Notes: a model not told the origin generated them from the sequence alone. A stretch of DNA of 64,000 nt from an uncultured Flavobacterium sp. (GCF_963422545.1 NZ_OY730249.1:186001-250000); one strand, 5' to 3'. Shown: positions 1-8,321, counted from the first letter of the stretch. A program made the numbers and translations.

Positions 1-279
1 GATAGAATTGCCGTTTCATTAGAAAAACGACTAAAAAAGCATAATATATCCGGAAAAACGGTAACGCTTAAGATTAAATACAGTGATTTTACCCAGCAAA
101 CCAGAAGCAAAACATTGCCTTATTTTATTTCGGATAAAAGTCTGATTATTGAAACTGTCGAAGAGTTATTGTATCAGGAGCGTATGAGAGACTCTGTTCG
201 ATTGCTCGGAATTTCTTTGAGTAATCTGAATACCGAAGAAAAGAAAGCTGTTGTTGTCCAGCTTAAGTTTGCATTCTGA
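1..279 (+). CDS. dinB: DNA polymerase IV, C-terminal part (cut by window edge)
   Basis: The first 92 codons are the end of a Y-family translesion polymerase. What is visible is the little-finger (DNA-binding) domain: a start resembling RIAVSLEKRLKKH, then TVTLKIKYSDF, a loop with Q-T-R-S, and the closing LLGISLSNL typical of DinB. The family copies damaged templates without proofreading. The palm and finger domains lie outside the window, so catalytic residues cannot be checked. The frame is open from base 1 to a TGA at 277-279. The next gene starts 97 nt downstream on the same strand behind its own promoter-like box. Confidence 0.85.
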   Translation, partial: DRIAVSLEKRLKKHNISGKTVTLKIKYSDFTQQTRSKTLPYFISDKSLIIETVEELLYQERMRDSVRLLGISLSNLNTEEKKAVVVQLKFAF

Positions 280-338
280 TTTAAATTAATGTATCATTAA
301 ATTATAATCTTTTATGCTTTTGGGACGAATTTTCTTTC

Positions 339-346
339 TATCTTTG
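339..346 (+). promoter_or_regulatory. Bacteroidota -7 promoter box (TATCTTTG) of the PAS gene
   Basis: TATCTTTG matches the TAnnTTTG consensus and lies 30 nt before the ATG at 377. A TTTG at 319-322 could be the -33 element, with a somewhat short 16-nt spacer. The assignment is inference from consensus and position. Confidence 0.5.
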
Positions 347-376
347 AGAGAGATCACACTAACTTAATCATTTACA

Positions 377-874
377 ATGAAAGCTAATAAATTTGAAGAA
401 GCTTCAAATCGTCATTCTCTGCCAATTATGGCATGGGAATTTCATTGTGAGTATGTAAGAGAATTGAAAGCTGTTTTGATTGATTTGAAGAAAGTGAAAA
501 AGATTTCGGAACAATTTTCCTGGAACGAGGTTAATTTGGATATTAAAGACAGAATTCAGGACGAAGTTGTGTTAGTTACAGATTTGGATCTAAAAATTGT
601 TTTTGCTTCAAATAAGATCAAAAGAATGACCGGTTATAAAGAAGAAGAAGTTATTGGGAAAACGCCAAGAATGTTTCAAGGACCAATGACTTGTAAAACT
701 GCTTTAGAAGAAATGAGAGAAGCTATTAAATTGCAGATTCCGTTTGAAAAAACAATTCAGAACTATAGAAAAGATGGCCGAGTGTATAAATGTAAAATTA
801 ATGCTTTGCCTGTTTTTAATGTAAAAGGAAAAGTAACCCATTTTATAGCTTTCGAAAAAGATTTAAGCGCATAA
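377..874 (+). CDS. PAS-domain protein, single domain
   Basis: A 165-aa soluble protein with one PAS domain at about residues 63-165. It shows the core of an S-box PAS: VTDLDLKIVFASN, the helix MTGYKEEEVIGK, and a C-terminal strand VTHFIAFEKDLS. Residues 94-102 (GKTPRMFQG) sit where LOV photoreceptors carry the flavin-binding Cys motif, but the Cys is absent, so covalent flavin photochemistry is not expected. The N-terminal 60 residues are helical with no recognised domain. No kinase, cyclase or HTH output domain is attached, so it probably signals by protein-protein contact. It stands alone between dinB and a terminator at 958-983. Confidence 0.8.
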   Translation: MKANKFEEASNRHSLPIMAWEFHCEYVRELKAVLIDLKKVKKISEQFSWNEVNLDIKDRIQDEVVLVTDLDLKIVFASNKIKRMTGYKEEEVIGKTPRMFQGPMTCKTALEEMREAIKLQIPFEKTIQNYRKDGRVYKCKINALPVFNVKGKVTHFIAFEKDLSA

Positions 875-901
875 GGTTTAGCCGCAAAATATGGTTTTTT
901 G

Positions 902-1019
902 CCGCAAAGGCACTAAGACACAAAGAAATTTTTGATTTTATAATTGATAAGAAACAGAAAAACCGCCCAAAAAGGCGGTTTTTGTATATAAAAATCTTTG
1001 TGTCTTAGTGCCTTTGTGG
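902..1019. repeat. Inverted repeat with a terminator at its centre
   Basis: Arms at 902-926 and 995-1019 are 25 nt long and complementary with one mismatch (a G-T wobble in RNA). Both contain the CGCAAAGGCACTAAG-type sequence that recurs in other intergenic gaps of this window (8340s, 34730s, 42200s, 62000s). The PAS and fumarase genes converge here. Confidence 0.75.
958..983. terminator. Bidirectional terminator between PAS gene and fumarase
   Basis: An A-run, a 10-bp stem AAAAACCGCC/GGCGGTTTTT with an A-rich loop, then a T-run. It can end both the plus-strand PAS transcript and the minus-strand fumarase transcript. Confidence 0.85.
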
Positions 1020-1032
1020 CTAACTCCAATCC

Positions 1033-2637
1033 CTATAAGTTTTCGAAGAAATCATTTCCTTTATCATCTGTGATGATAAAAGCAGGAAAATCTTTAACGG
1101 TAATTTTTCTAACAGCTTCCATTCCTAATTCTTCAAAATCAACAACTTCAACTTTCAGGATATTATCCTGAGCTAAAATTGCAGCAGGACCACCAATAGA
1201 ACCCAGGTAGAAACCGCCATATTTATGACACGCATCTGTAACTTGTTTGGTACGGTTTCCTTTTGCAAGCATAATCATACTTCCGCCATGTTTCTGGAAT
1301 TCATCAACATAAACATCCATACGCCCGGCAGTTGTTGGTCCAAAACTTCCAGAAGCCATTCCTTCCGGAGTTTTTGCAGGTCCGGCGTAATAAACAGGAT
1401 GATTTTTAAAGTATTCCGGCATTGGTTTTCCGGCTTCCAGTAATTCCATGATTTTTGCGTGTGCAATGTCACGGGCAACAATTACAGTTCCGTTTAATTT
1501 CAAACGTGTTTTAATTGGATATTGACTTAATTTAGCCAAGATATCGGCCATTGGCATATTCAGATCAATTTCTACAGGCGCTTCTAAATGTGGAGCAGTT
1601 TCCGGTAAAAATTGTTTTGGGTTTACTTCTAATTGTTCAACGAAAATTCCGTCTTTAGTGATTTTTCCTTTAATATTTCTATCAGCAGAACAAGAAACTC
1701 CCAATCCAACCGGACAAGAAGCTGCGTGACGCGGCAAACGAATGACACGAACGTCATGCGTGAAATATTTTCCTCCAAACTGAGCACCAATTGCACTTTC
1801 CTGACAGATTTTCTGAACGCGTTGTTCCCATTCTAAATCACGAAAAGCCTGACCAGCCATATTTCCAGAAGTAGGCAAGTGGTCATAATATCCGGCAGAA
1901 GCTTTTTTAACCGCACTTAGATTCGCTTCCGCAGAAGTTCCTCCAATTACTAAAGCCAAGTGATAAGGCGGACAAGCCGAAGTTCCTAAATCTTTGATTT
2001 TTGTTCGAATGAAAGCATCCATCGATTTATCATTCAATAAAGATTTAGTTTGTTGGTATAAGTATGTTTTGTTAGCAGATCCACCACCTTTTGCCATAAA
2101 CAAGAACTCATAAGAAGTTCCTTTTTTAGCATAAATATCAATTTGCGCCGGAAGATTCGAACCTGAATTTTTTTCTTCAAACATCGAAATCGGAACAATT
2201 TGTGAATAACGTAAATTACGTTTTTGATACGTATTAAAAATTCCTCTGCTCAACCATTCAGCGTCATCAACACCAGTAAAGATGCTTTCGCCTTTTTTTG
2301 CCATTACAATTGCAGTTCCAGTGTCCTGACAGCTTGGTAACTGACCTTCGGCAGCAACAGAAGCATTTTGAAGCAGATTATAAGCTACAAAACGATCATT
2401 ATCTGTAGCTTCAGGATCGTCAAGAATGTTACGAAGTTTTTGCAAATGTGTCGTTCTTAGCATAAACGAAACATCTGTTAAGGCTTCTTCAGCCAATAAT
2501 TCCAGTCCTTTTGGATCAACGGTTAAAACTTCGCGTTCTCCAAATTGTTCAACTTTTACAAAATCAGAAGTAATTTTGCGGTACTGCGTATCATCCTTTA
2601 AAATTGGATAAGGGTCTTGGTATATAAAATCAATCAT
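1033..2637 (-). CDS. fumA: Fumarate hydratase class I (iron-sulfur)
   Basis: A 534-aa cytoplasmic enzyme of the TCA cycle that interconverts fumarate and (S)-malate using a [4Fe-4S] cluster. Length and architecture match two-domain class I fumarases (FumA/FumB type). The three expected cluster ligands are present: Cys103 in PSCQDTGTA, Cys222 in ACPPYHLAL and Cys316 in GLGVSCSADR. The C-terminal beta domain carries FGPTTAGRMDVYVD and GGPAAILAQ, which are typical of the family. It is a single-gene unit: a TAACTTTG box lies just upstream of the start, and the 3' end faces the terminator at 958-983. The symbol follows the E. coli paralogue; FumA and FumB cannot be told apart here. Confidence 0.95.
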   Translation of the reverse strand: MIDFIYQDPYPILKDDTQYRKITSDFVKVEQFGEREVLTVDPKGLELLAEEALTDVSFMLRTTHLQKLRNILDDPEATDNDRFVAYNLLQNASVAAEGQLPSCQDTGTAIVMAKKGESIFTGVDDAEWLSRGIFNTYQKRNLRYSQIVPISMFEEKNSGSNLPAQIDIYAKKGTSYEFLFMAKGGGSANKTYLYQQTKSLLNDKSMDAFIRTKIKDLGTSACPPYHLALVIGGTSAEANLSAVKKASAGYYDHLPTSGNMAGQAFRDLEWEQRVQKICQESAIGAQFGGKYFTHDVRVIRLPRHAASCPVGLGVSCSADRNIKGKITKDGIFVEQLEVNPKQFLPETAPHLEAPVEIDLNMPMADILAKLSQYPIKTRLKLNGTVIVARDIAHAKIMELLEAGKPMPEYFKNHPVYYAGPAKTPEGMASGSFGPTTAGRMDVYVDEFQKHGGSMIMLAKGNRTKQVTDACHKYGGFYLGSIGGPAAILAQDNILKVEVVDFEELGMEAVRKITVKDFPAFIITDDKGNDFFENL

Positions 2638-2651
2638 TGCTTTGTTTTTTA

Positions 2652-2659
2652 CAAAGTTA
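2652..2659 (-). promoter_or_regulatory. -7 promoter box (TAACTTTG) of the fumarase gene
   Basis: On the minus strand TAACTTTG matches TAnnTTTG and lies 14 nt before the fumarase ATG, implying a very short leader. No clear -33 TTG is seen. Confidence 0.5.
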
Positions 2660-2708
2660 GAAATTATTTACCTAAGAAAGAATTTGAATAAGGCTTGTTT
2701 TTTGGAGT

Positions 2709-3440
2709 TTATTTGATAGCGTGAAAGTCATCAAAGGACATTTTTTTCTCAAAGTAATTTTTGTCTTTTGCAGAAAGCAATTGCTTTTTCCAGTGATTTC
2801 CGCTTAAGCGAAAAATGATCGAATCGGAATGTGTTACTGTTCCCATATTTTCATCGTTATCATCCGGTTCAAAAGAAACTGTTTTGCAATAAAAAGATTC
2901 GGGATTGCTTTTTGCAGCGGGGTTTTCAAACTCAACCCAAGTTCCCCATCCACTATCAGACATGCTGTACCATTCATGAACCAATTGTAAATCTTTATTT
3001 TTTAAGTAATATAAATAGTTGTCGTGCGTATAACCGCAAGCAGGATATCCAAAACTAATTTGAAGAAAAGGGGAATTTTTGATACTCTCTCGGCCCAATC
3101 CGTAAGTAACATTCCATTCTGATCCTTCTTCAATTCCTTTAATAGTAATTTTTGTATCGGCAGTTTTGATTTTGTTAAGATAAAAATCAAGTCGGTATTT
3201 TCCGGTTACAACACTATCCTTGTCTATTTTTTGATTTAACAGATGCGCCAAAATATAGTTATCCTTTGAAGTTTCTCCATCGGTATAAACAGAAACAGTG
3301 TCTGTTTTTAAGAATTTCTCTTCAACAACCGTTACAGTTTGAGCTTTATTTTCAGGTGTTGAACTTGTTATTTGTGGTTCTGATTTTGGTTTTTGGCAAC
3401 CAATTAATAGGAGTAAAATAAAAAGAGCTTGTGGTTTCAT
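2709..3440 (-). CDS. Lipoprotein of unknown function
   Basis: A 243-aa exported protein. The N-terminus is a short lipoprotein signal (MKPQALFILLLLIGCQ) with lipobox LIGC, so it should be lipidated at Cys15. The mature part starts with a Ser/Pro/Lys-rich linker. It then has mainly beta-type sequence with many Tyr, Trp and Asp residues, and a Cys pair in the middle (GYPAC and SFYCKT) that could form a disulfide. I do not recognise a family. It lies between fumarase and the transposase element and has no operon partner. Confidence 0.75.
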   Translation of the reverse strand: MKPQALFILLLLIGCQKPKSEPQITSSTPENKAQTVTVVEEKFLKTDTVSVYTDGETSKDNYILAHLLNQKIDKDSVVTGKYRLDFYLNKIKTADTKITIKGIEEGSEWNVTYGLGRESIKNSPFLQISFGYPACGYTHDNYLYYLKNKDLQLVHEWYSMSDSGWGTWVEFENPAAKSNPESFYCKTVSFEPDDNDENMGTVTHSDSIIFRLSGNHWKKQLLSAKDKNYFEKKMSFDDFHAIK

Positions 3441-3475
3441 GAATGTGTGGTATTTATTGTATTGTTTGTTATATT

Positions 3476-3580
3476 AAACCGGATTAAAATCCGGCCCTAC
3501 AAAATAATCCGTTCCTTCGGAACTCTAAAAAAGAGCCTTTGGCTCGATCTATATTGTAGGGCTGGACTTTAGTCCAGTTT
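3476..3580. repeat. Multi-hairpin palindromic element, copy 1 (downstream flank of the RAYT gene)
   Basis: Four short palindromes lie in order: 3479-3494 (CCGGATT/AATCCGG), 3511-3523 (GTTCC/GGAAC), 3533-3545 (GAGCC/GGCTC) and 3562-3577 (CTGGACT/AGTCCAG). CCCTACAA at 3495-3502 can pair with TTGTAGGG at 3554-3561 and enclose the two inner hairpins. The element ends 9 nt from the stop codon of the transposase gene. It has the same order and orientation as the copy at 4137-4279. Confidence 0.9.
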
Positions 3581-3588
3581 GGATATAA

Positions 3589-4050
3589 TTATATTAAATT
3601 TTCAAAAACACATCTTTTATCAAATGTGACATTGTATTTGTCTAAAAAAGAGGAATATTCATCTTTGAAATTTTGTTTTTTATGATGTTCTTCCTGGTTA
3701 GCAATATATTTATAAACAGCATCGATGTGAGATTTACTATAAGAAAAAGCACCATAACCTTCCTGCCATTCGAATCTATGTTTTGTTAATTGATGATCAT
3801 TTATAAATTTCGAGGATTTTCCTTTTACAACTTTCATCAAATCCGAAACAGAAATTGTGGGTTTAAGAGCTAAAAGACAATGAATATGATCTTCGGTACC
3901 ATTTACTATAATGGTTTTACATCCAGTTTCGTTTATTAAATTTCCAATTACACCTAATATTTTAGATTTATACTCATCAGTAATAAGTGCTTCTCTATAT
4001 TTTACCGCAAAAACTACCTGAATGTAAACTTGATGAAATGTATTTGACAT
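3589..4050 (-). CDS. REP-associated tyrosine transposase (RAYT), IS200/IS605 TnpA-like
   Basis: A 153-aa Y1 HUH transposase. It shows the start FHQVYIQVVFAVKYRE, the HUH metal motif HIH at 55-57 (EDHIHCLLAL), the KGKSSKFIN motif and the catalytic-helix region VYKYIANQEEHH, with Tyr113 or Tyr115 as nucleophile. These enzymes cut single-stranded DNA at hairpins. There is no TnpB partner. The gene is bracketed by two copies of one multi-hairpin element (3476-3580 and 4137-4279), the arrangement expected for a RAYT that acts on REP-like sequences rather than an ordinary insertion sequence. The frame is intact, so the protein is probably functional. No target-site duplication could be recognised. 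Confidence 0.9.
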   Translation of the reverse strand: MSNTFHQVYIQVVFAVKYREALITDEYKSKILGVIGNLINETGCKTIIVNGTEDHIHCLLALKPTISVSDLMKVVKGKSSKFINDHQLTKHRFEWQEGYGAFSYSKSHIDAVYKYIANQEEHHKKQNFKDEYSSFLDKYNVTFDKRCVFENLI

Positions 4051-4136
4051 TTTATATGTATTATTTTAAACGATTCTTTTGTGTTACAATAATACAAAAT
4101 ATTCTTACAAAATATTAAATTAATTTGTTTACATAT

Positions 4137-4279
4137 TTTAAACCGGATTAAAATCCGGCCCTACAATATAAATCGTTCCTTCGGAACTTTAAAACAAACC
4201 TTCATCATATTTATGGCATTCTAGATAAAGAGCCAACGGCTCGATCTATATTGTAGAGCTGGACTTCAGTCCAGTTTAA
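4137..4279. repeat. Multi-hairpin palindromic element, copy 2 (upstream flank of the RAYT gene)
   Basis: It has the same modules as copy 1: 4143-4158 (identical CCGGATT palindrome), 4175-4187 (GTTCC/GGAAC), 4230-4242 (GAGCC/GGCTC) and 4259-4274 (CTGGACT/AGTCCAG). The outer CCTACAA/TTGTAG pairing is partly kept. It is longer than copy 1 because of an extra stretch around 4190-4225. It ends 30 nt from the 3' end of the next minus-strand gene. Confidence 0.88.
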
Positions 4280-4308
4280 ACAAAACGGGGTTGAATTTGA
4301 ATTTGGTT

Positions 4309-5748
4309 TTAAAAAAACCAGCTAGCCACAAAAATTGCCGTAATTACACAAATTACATCAACTAAAAGCATTGTACCTAAAGCGTAGCGGGTATTTTTAA
4401 TATTAACAGAGCCAAAGTAAACGGCAATTACATAAAAAGTACTTTCGGCACTGCATTGAAAAATACTGCTCAGTCTTCCGGTTAAGGAATCTGCACCAAA
4501 AGTATTCATCGAATCAATCAAAAATCCTCGTGATCCTGCAGAACTAAAAGGTCTAAGCATTGCTACCGGTAAGGCATCGGTAATTTGTTTGTTAACGCCC
4601 ATATTTGAGAAAATAAAAGCGATACCGTCACTTATGATTTCAAATAAACCACTATTTCTAAATAACGAAATGGCGACTAACATTCCTAAAACATAAGGAA
4701 AAATTGTAACTCCGGTTTTAACACCATTATTTGCTCCTACAACAAAAGCATCAAAAACAGAGGTGTTTGCTTCGGTAAATTTCTTTTCATGTATGAAGGA
4801 GAAAATCAGAGTAGAAACGATTATCCCAATTAATATCAAGCCGGAAAGGTTAGATGTAAAATAATTTTTTCCTATTAAGTCCAAATGGTTCACATACATC
4901 AACAAACCAACAATGGCGGCGATTAATACCATTAAGGCGATAACAAGAGAAGCACTTTTAAAATTGATTTTCTGTTTGATTCCAACAATTAGAAAAGCGG
5001 CAATTGTACCAATAAACGAAGTAATAATACAAGGAAGCATAACATCGGCAGGATTGCTTGCATTTGCAGCAGCACGATAACCAATGATAGAAGTTGCTAT
5101 TAAAGTCAAACCTGAAGCATGCAGACACATAAACATAATTTGCGCATCGCTCGCTTTGTCTTTTTCGGGGTTTATTTCTTGTAAGCTTTCCATCGCCTTA
5201 AGACCAAAAGGTGTTGCAGCCGAATCTAATCCTAAGAAATTAGCGGCAAAGTTTAAGGTCATATAAGAGATCGAAGGATGGTTTTTAGGTATACTTGGAA
5301 ACACTTTCACAAAAACCGGACTCAAAGCTTTGGCTAGTTTTCCTGATACTCCGGAAATAATTAAAAGCTCCATTAATCCGCAGAAAAAGGCCAAATATGC
5401 CATAAGCGGTAAAATTAAATCGAGTAATGTAGTTTTGCAAGTAGGTAATAAACCATCTGATTTTTGAACACCGCTGTAAATTTTTACCGTTTTGTTTTTA
5501 TAAACATAAGTTGTGTCAGCATTAAGCGTATCACGATTGATAATCATTGTCTGATCCGGTGCTTTTTTGATACTGTCTTTGATGAAAGCAGGAAGTTGTT
5601 CAGCATACTTTTCTGAAACAAGAATAGGATCGTCCTTTTTTCCATTCAAAACATAATCGATGGTATAAGTATTGGCAGTAAACAAGCTGATTATGATAAA
5701 GATAATCGACGAAATAAAAATAGTTAACCAAAATCTACTTAATACCAT
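4309..5748 (-). CDS. SpmA-SpmB-type nucleoside-recognition (Gate) membrane protein
   Basis: A polytopic inner-membrane protein of 479 aa, with both Gate/nucleoside-recognition halves found separately as SpmA and SpmB in endospore formers. The N-terminal half has one TM, an extracytoplasmic loop and then LLDLILPLMAYLAFFCGLMELL. Helices with SYMTLNFAANFLGLDSAATPFG and later GVKTGVTIFPYVLGMLV and FSSAGSRGF are family hallmarks. In non-sporulating Bacteroidota the substrate is unknown. An ATG 16 codons upstream (5796) is possible, but MVLSRFWLTIF (5748) looks like the native N-terminus. It forms its own minus-strand unit next to the RAYT element. Confidence 0.85.
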   Translation of the reverse strand: MVLSRFWLTIFISSIIFIIISLFTANTYTIDYVLNGKKDDPILVSEKYAEQLPAFIKDSIKKAPDQTMIINRDTLNADTTYVYKNKTVKIYSGVQKSDGLLPTCKTTLLDLILPLMAYLAFFCGLMELLIISGVSGKLAKALSPVFVKVFPSIPKNHPSISYMTLNFAANFLGLDSAATPFGLKAMESLQEINPEKDKASDAQIMFMCLHASGLTLIATSIIGYRAAANASNPADVMLPCIITSFIGTIAAFLIVGIKQKINFKSASLVIALMVLIAAIVGLLMYVNHLDLIGKNYFTSNLSGLILIGIIVSTLIFSFIHEKKFTEANTSVFDAFVVGANNGVKTGVTIFPYVLGMLVAISLFRNSGLFEIISDGIAFIFSNMGVNKQITDALPVAMLRPFSSAGSRGFLIDSMNTFGADSLTGRLSSIFQCSAESTFYVIAVYFGSVNIKNTRYALGTMLLVDVICVITAIFVASWFF

Positions 5749-5859
5749 AGCACTGTTTTTTTTGTAAATGTAATTATTTAGCAATAAAATGCCCAAAGAA
5801 TTTAGCGTCGAAACGATAACTCTTTATCTGAAATCGTATGTTTTTAATGAAAAATCGAT

Positions 5860-6933
5860 TTATTCAATAACAATTTTTGTTTCGAGATAGTTCTCAAAAG
5901 CTTTAATACCTTCAAACAAAATTGCTTTTTTATGACTTTCAGTTTCATTAAAGAAATTAGTTTCTACTTTGGTATAATCTTTTTTAATAGTTCTTTTCCA
6001 GGTTCCAATTACCTTTCCGTTTTCGAGAATAATGGGTTTAAAGATTCCATTATTGGTAAAAGCTTTAGATTGATGTTCTAATAAAATTGAAGCTTCGCGA
6101 GTTTTATACGAAATTAAAATCTCATCAAAAGCGGGAAGAAAATGCACGCTTTCGCGGAAGTTGTCTGCTGTAGAACTATTATTTCCAAACCAATATTTCT
6201 GGTTCTCAATCTCAACAGAATTCAATTGCAACTCAATTGCATTAATAGCCAATTTACAGCTTGTTGCACTAAAACCGGACCACCACGAAAAGTCAAGTAA
6301 GGTTGCAGGGCCGTGACTTTCGAAATAACGCTTGGTTAATTTTGCCAGAGCTTCTTCTTTTGTTAGTTTGGTTTTAGGTTTTACAACTCTTTCTTCGAGT
6401 AAGGCATAAGTTATTTGTTTGCCTTTCATTTTTCCGTTACAAACCAAACCATCCAATTCGGCATTCATCATAATAGCAGCGCTTAGAAAATCGTCGCTGG
6501 AAGTTTTTTTGATGTTGAGTTCCTGCATGATTTCATCACGAGTTAAATGAATGTTTCCGTAAAGTAGTTTCTCGATTTTGGCATTAGCCTGATCTAGTTT
6601 TTTATCATCATAACCATATTTTTTTGCAGCAGAAGTGGTAAATCGTTTGACTTGTGGTGCCGAAAGATCTAACATCCAGTAAATATCATCTGAGGCAACA
6701 AAATGCCATGTTGGTCTTAGAATATGAGTTCTGATGATTTTGGCTGAGTTTATAGCTTCTTCAATAGTTTTTTCAGAAGAATCACAACGAGAACCAATCG
6801 CCCATTTTGCCATTGCATAATCCTGAGCTTGCATGGCGCCTAAATGACGAACAATTTCTTGCGGAGAACATTGAGTCGATTTATAAAGTTTTTGCGAAAC
6901 AAGCCGGTGATGTGATATTTCCTGATATGTCAT
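5860..6933 (-). CDS. Winged-helix DNA-binding protein, HTH_42 (YcaQ/AlkX-like) family
   Basis: A 357-aa cytoplasmic protein of the HTH_42 family. Members include DNA glycosylases that unhook crosslinks (YcaQ/AlkX) and many uncharacterised relatives. Visible hallmarks are the N-terminal SQKLYKSTQCSPQEIVRHLG, the MQAQDYAMAKWAIG segment with the QxQ-type motif used by AlkX-like enzymes, LRPTWHFVA, and the C-terminal LPAFDEILISYK. I chose the ATG at 6933 (MTYQEISHHRL). The upstream ATG at 6966 would add 11 residues encoded by a dispersed repeat (AACCATATAAGTTATATAAG) found again at 8390 and 8466. DNA-repair activity is inference. Confidence 0.8.
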   Translation of the reverse strand: MTYQEISHHRLVSQKLYKSTQCSPQEIVRHLGAMQAQDYAMAKWAIGSRCDSSEKTIEEAINSAKIIRTHILRPTWHFVASDDIYWMLDLSAPQVKRFTTSAAKKYGYDDKKLDQANAKIEKLLYGNIHLTRDEIMQELNIKKTSSDDFLSAAIMMNAELDGLVCNGKMKGKQITYALLEERVVKPKTKLTKEEALAKLTKRYFESHGPATLLDFSWWSGFSATSCKLAINAIELQLNSVEIENQKYWFGNNSSTADNFRESVHFLPAFDEILISYKTREASILLEHQSKAFTNNGIFKPIILENGKVIGTWKRTIKKDYTKVETNFFNETESHKKAILFEGIKAFENYLETKIVIE

Positions 6934-6966
6934 AATTATTAAACCATATAAGTTATATAAGTACAT
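6934..6966. repeat. Dispersed AACCATATAAGTTATATAAG repeat, copy 1
   Basis: This AT-rich stretch immediately before the HTH_42 gene matches the inverted pair at 8390-8418 and 8461-8492. It encodes the spurious N-terminal extension of the neighbouring reading frame. Confidence 0.7.
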
Positions 6967-7041
6967 TTAAACTTTGTGTCCCCAGATCTCAGGGTTGAAT
7001 CTTTGCGACTCTGTACCTCTGCACCTTTGTACCTCAAAAAA

Positions 7042-7755
7042 TTAAACATGAATAATCTCTTCCTCGATCAATAAATCTTCCCTGCGCAAGCGAAGGAAAA
7101 CCTGCGCTACGGCAATCGTATCTTTTTCACAATATGTTATAATTCGGTCGATGTCTTTTTCTACGTAATAAACATGGCCGACCTGACTTCCGTCGATATC
7201 GCCTTTTGGCGATGGAACCCCAAGAATCTTAGTCAGCAATTTTAAAGAGGTGAAATGTTTATAGTCGCCAAATTTCCATAATTCTAAAGTATCTAAGTGG
7301 GCAATTTCCCAAGGTTTTTTACCGAATAAGTTCAGCTTGTCCGGAATTGCAATTTGGTTAATGATCATTCTTCGGGCAATAAACGGAATATCAAATTCCT
7401 TTGCATTATGTCCGCACAAAAGATGCTGTGGCTGATTGAAATGATTGTTCAATAGATTATTGAAGTCTTTTAGAATCTTCTTTTCATCACCAAAAAACGA
7501 TGTTACTCTAAAATTTCTGACATCACCTTTAACCATAAAATATCCAACCGAAATGCAGATGATTTTTCCAAACTCGGCCCAAATTCCGGCGCGATCGTAA
7601 AATTCTTCCGGAGTAAAATCATCTTTTCGCTGGTATTGCGTTTTATGATCCCAAAGTGATTGCATTTCCGCGTCAAGCGAATTAAAATTTTCCTCCTCCG
7701 GAACAGTTTCAATATCAAGGAAAAGGATGTTATTAAGGTTTATTTTTTCAATCAT
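7042..7755 (-). CDS. 3'-5' exonuclease, DnaQ-like fold (PolB exonuclease-2 family)
   Basis: A 237-aa protein with the three exonuclease motifs of the DnaQ/RNase H fold. Motif I is LFLDIETVPE (Asp14, Glu16), motif II is LLCGHNAKEFDIPFIARR, and motif III is TYCEKDTIAVAQ. The type with a short WEFG-like insert (ELWKFGDYKHFTSLKLL) is the family annotated as predicted 3'-5' exonuclease related to family-B polymerase proofreading domains. No polymerase domain is attached. The start is placed at 7755 (MIEKINLNN), because the 21 residues upstream do not resemble the family and overlap repeat-like DNA. It is followed on the same strand by the HTH_42 gene, also a candidate repair factor. Confidence 0.82.
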   Translation of the reverse strand: MIEKINLNNILFLDIETVPEEENFNSLDAEMQSLWDHKTQYQRKDDFTPEEFYDRAGIWAEFGKIICISVGYFMVKGDVRNFRVTSFFGDEKKILKDFNNLLNNHFNQPQHLLCGHNAKEFDIPFIARRMIINQIAIPDKLNLFGKKPWEIAHLDTLELWKFGDYKHFTSLKLLTKILGVPSPKGDIDGSQVGHVYYVEKDIDRIITYCEKDTIAVAQVFLRLRREDLLIEEEIIHV

Positions 7756-7844
7756 TATTAGACATCTTAGATGTTGGATTTTTAGACTTCTTAGATTTAT
7801 AAAAGTACAAAAAATCAATCTTTATATAAGAATTAACTTATTTT

Positions 7845-8321
7845 TTAAAACAGGCTTTGTTGAGTACTTGGATTTTCATGTTCTAAAAGCCATTTTTTTC
7901 GAGACAAACCGCCGGCGTAACCAGTTAGTGAGCCATTTGTACCAATCACGCGATGACAAGGAACAACAATCCATAACGGATTTTTACCATTGGCAGATGC
8001 AACGGCTCGAATCGCTTTTACATCGCCTAGTTTTTTAGTTTGGTCCATGTAGCTTATGGTTTTTCCGTATGGAATTTCTAAGAGAGATTTCCATACTTTT
8101 TGCTGAAACTCGGTTCCTTTTGGGTTTAGTTTGAAACTGAAATCGGTTCTTTTCTTGTCGAAATATTCCTGAAGTTGCAAAACGGGTTCTTTTAGAATAT
8201 CTGGAATTTCTTGCGAAACTTCATTTGCTCCTACATCCGAAACAGAGATTACAGAAACACCGTCTTCATCTCCAACGATTTTAGTAATTTCTAAAGGCGA
8301 ATTGATATAAGCTGTTTCCAT
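7845..8321 (-). CDS. ogt: Methylated-DNA--protein-cysteine methyltransferase
   Basis: A 158-aa suicide repair protein that transfers the methyl group from O6-methylguanine (and O4-methylthymine) to its own Cys122 in the motif VVPCHRVIG. The helix-turn-helix with the Arg finger (AIRAVASANGKNP) precedes it and the GYAGGLSRKKWLLEHE segment follows, both as expected. It has no Ada N-terminal zinc or AraC regulatory domain, so it is the constitutive Ogt type. It lies directly upstream (minus strand) of the exonuclease gene, giving a small cluster of DNA-repair-related genes. Confidence 0.95.
   Translation of the reverse strand: METAYINSPLEITKIVGDEDGVSVISVSDVGANEVSQEIPDILKEPVLQLQEYFDKKRTDFSFKLNPKGTEFQQKVWKSLLEIPYGKTISYMDQTKKLGDVKAIRAVASANGKNPLWIVVPCHRVIGTNGSLTGYAGGLSRKKWLLEHENPSTQQSLF

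Noticed and set aside
1225..2611. Several open frames of 60-72 codons on the plus strand and in other frames inside fumarase
   Set aside because: They lie fully inside a well-supported 534-aa gene, show no domain or start signal, and are shadow frames.
3476..4279. Complete IS200/IS605 insertion sequence
   Set aside because: There is no TnpB, and the flanking hairpins occur elsewhere without the gene. A RAYT with REP-like elements fits better.
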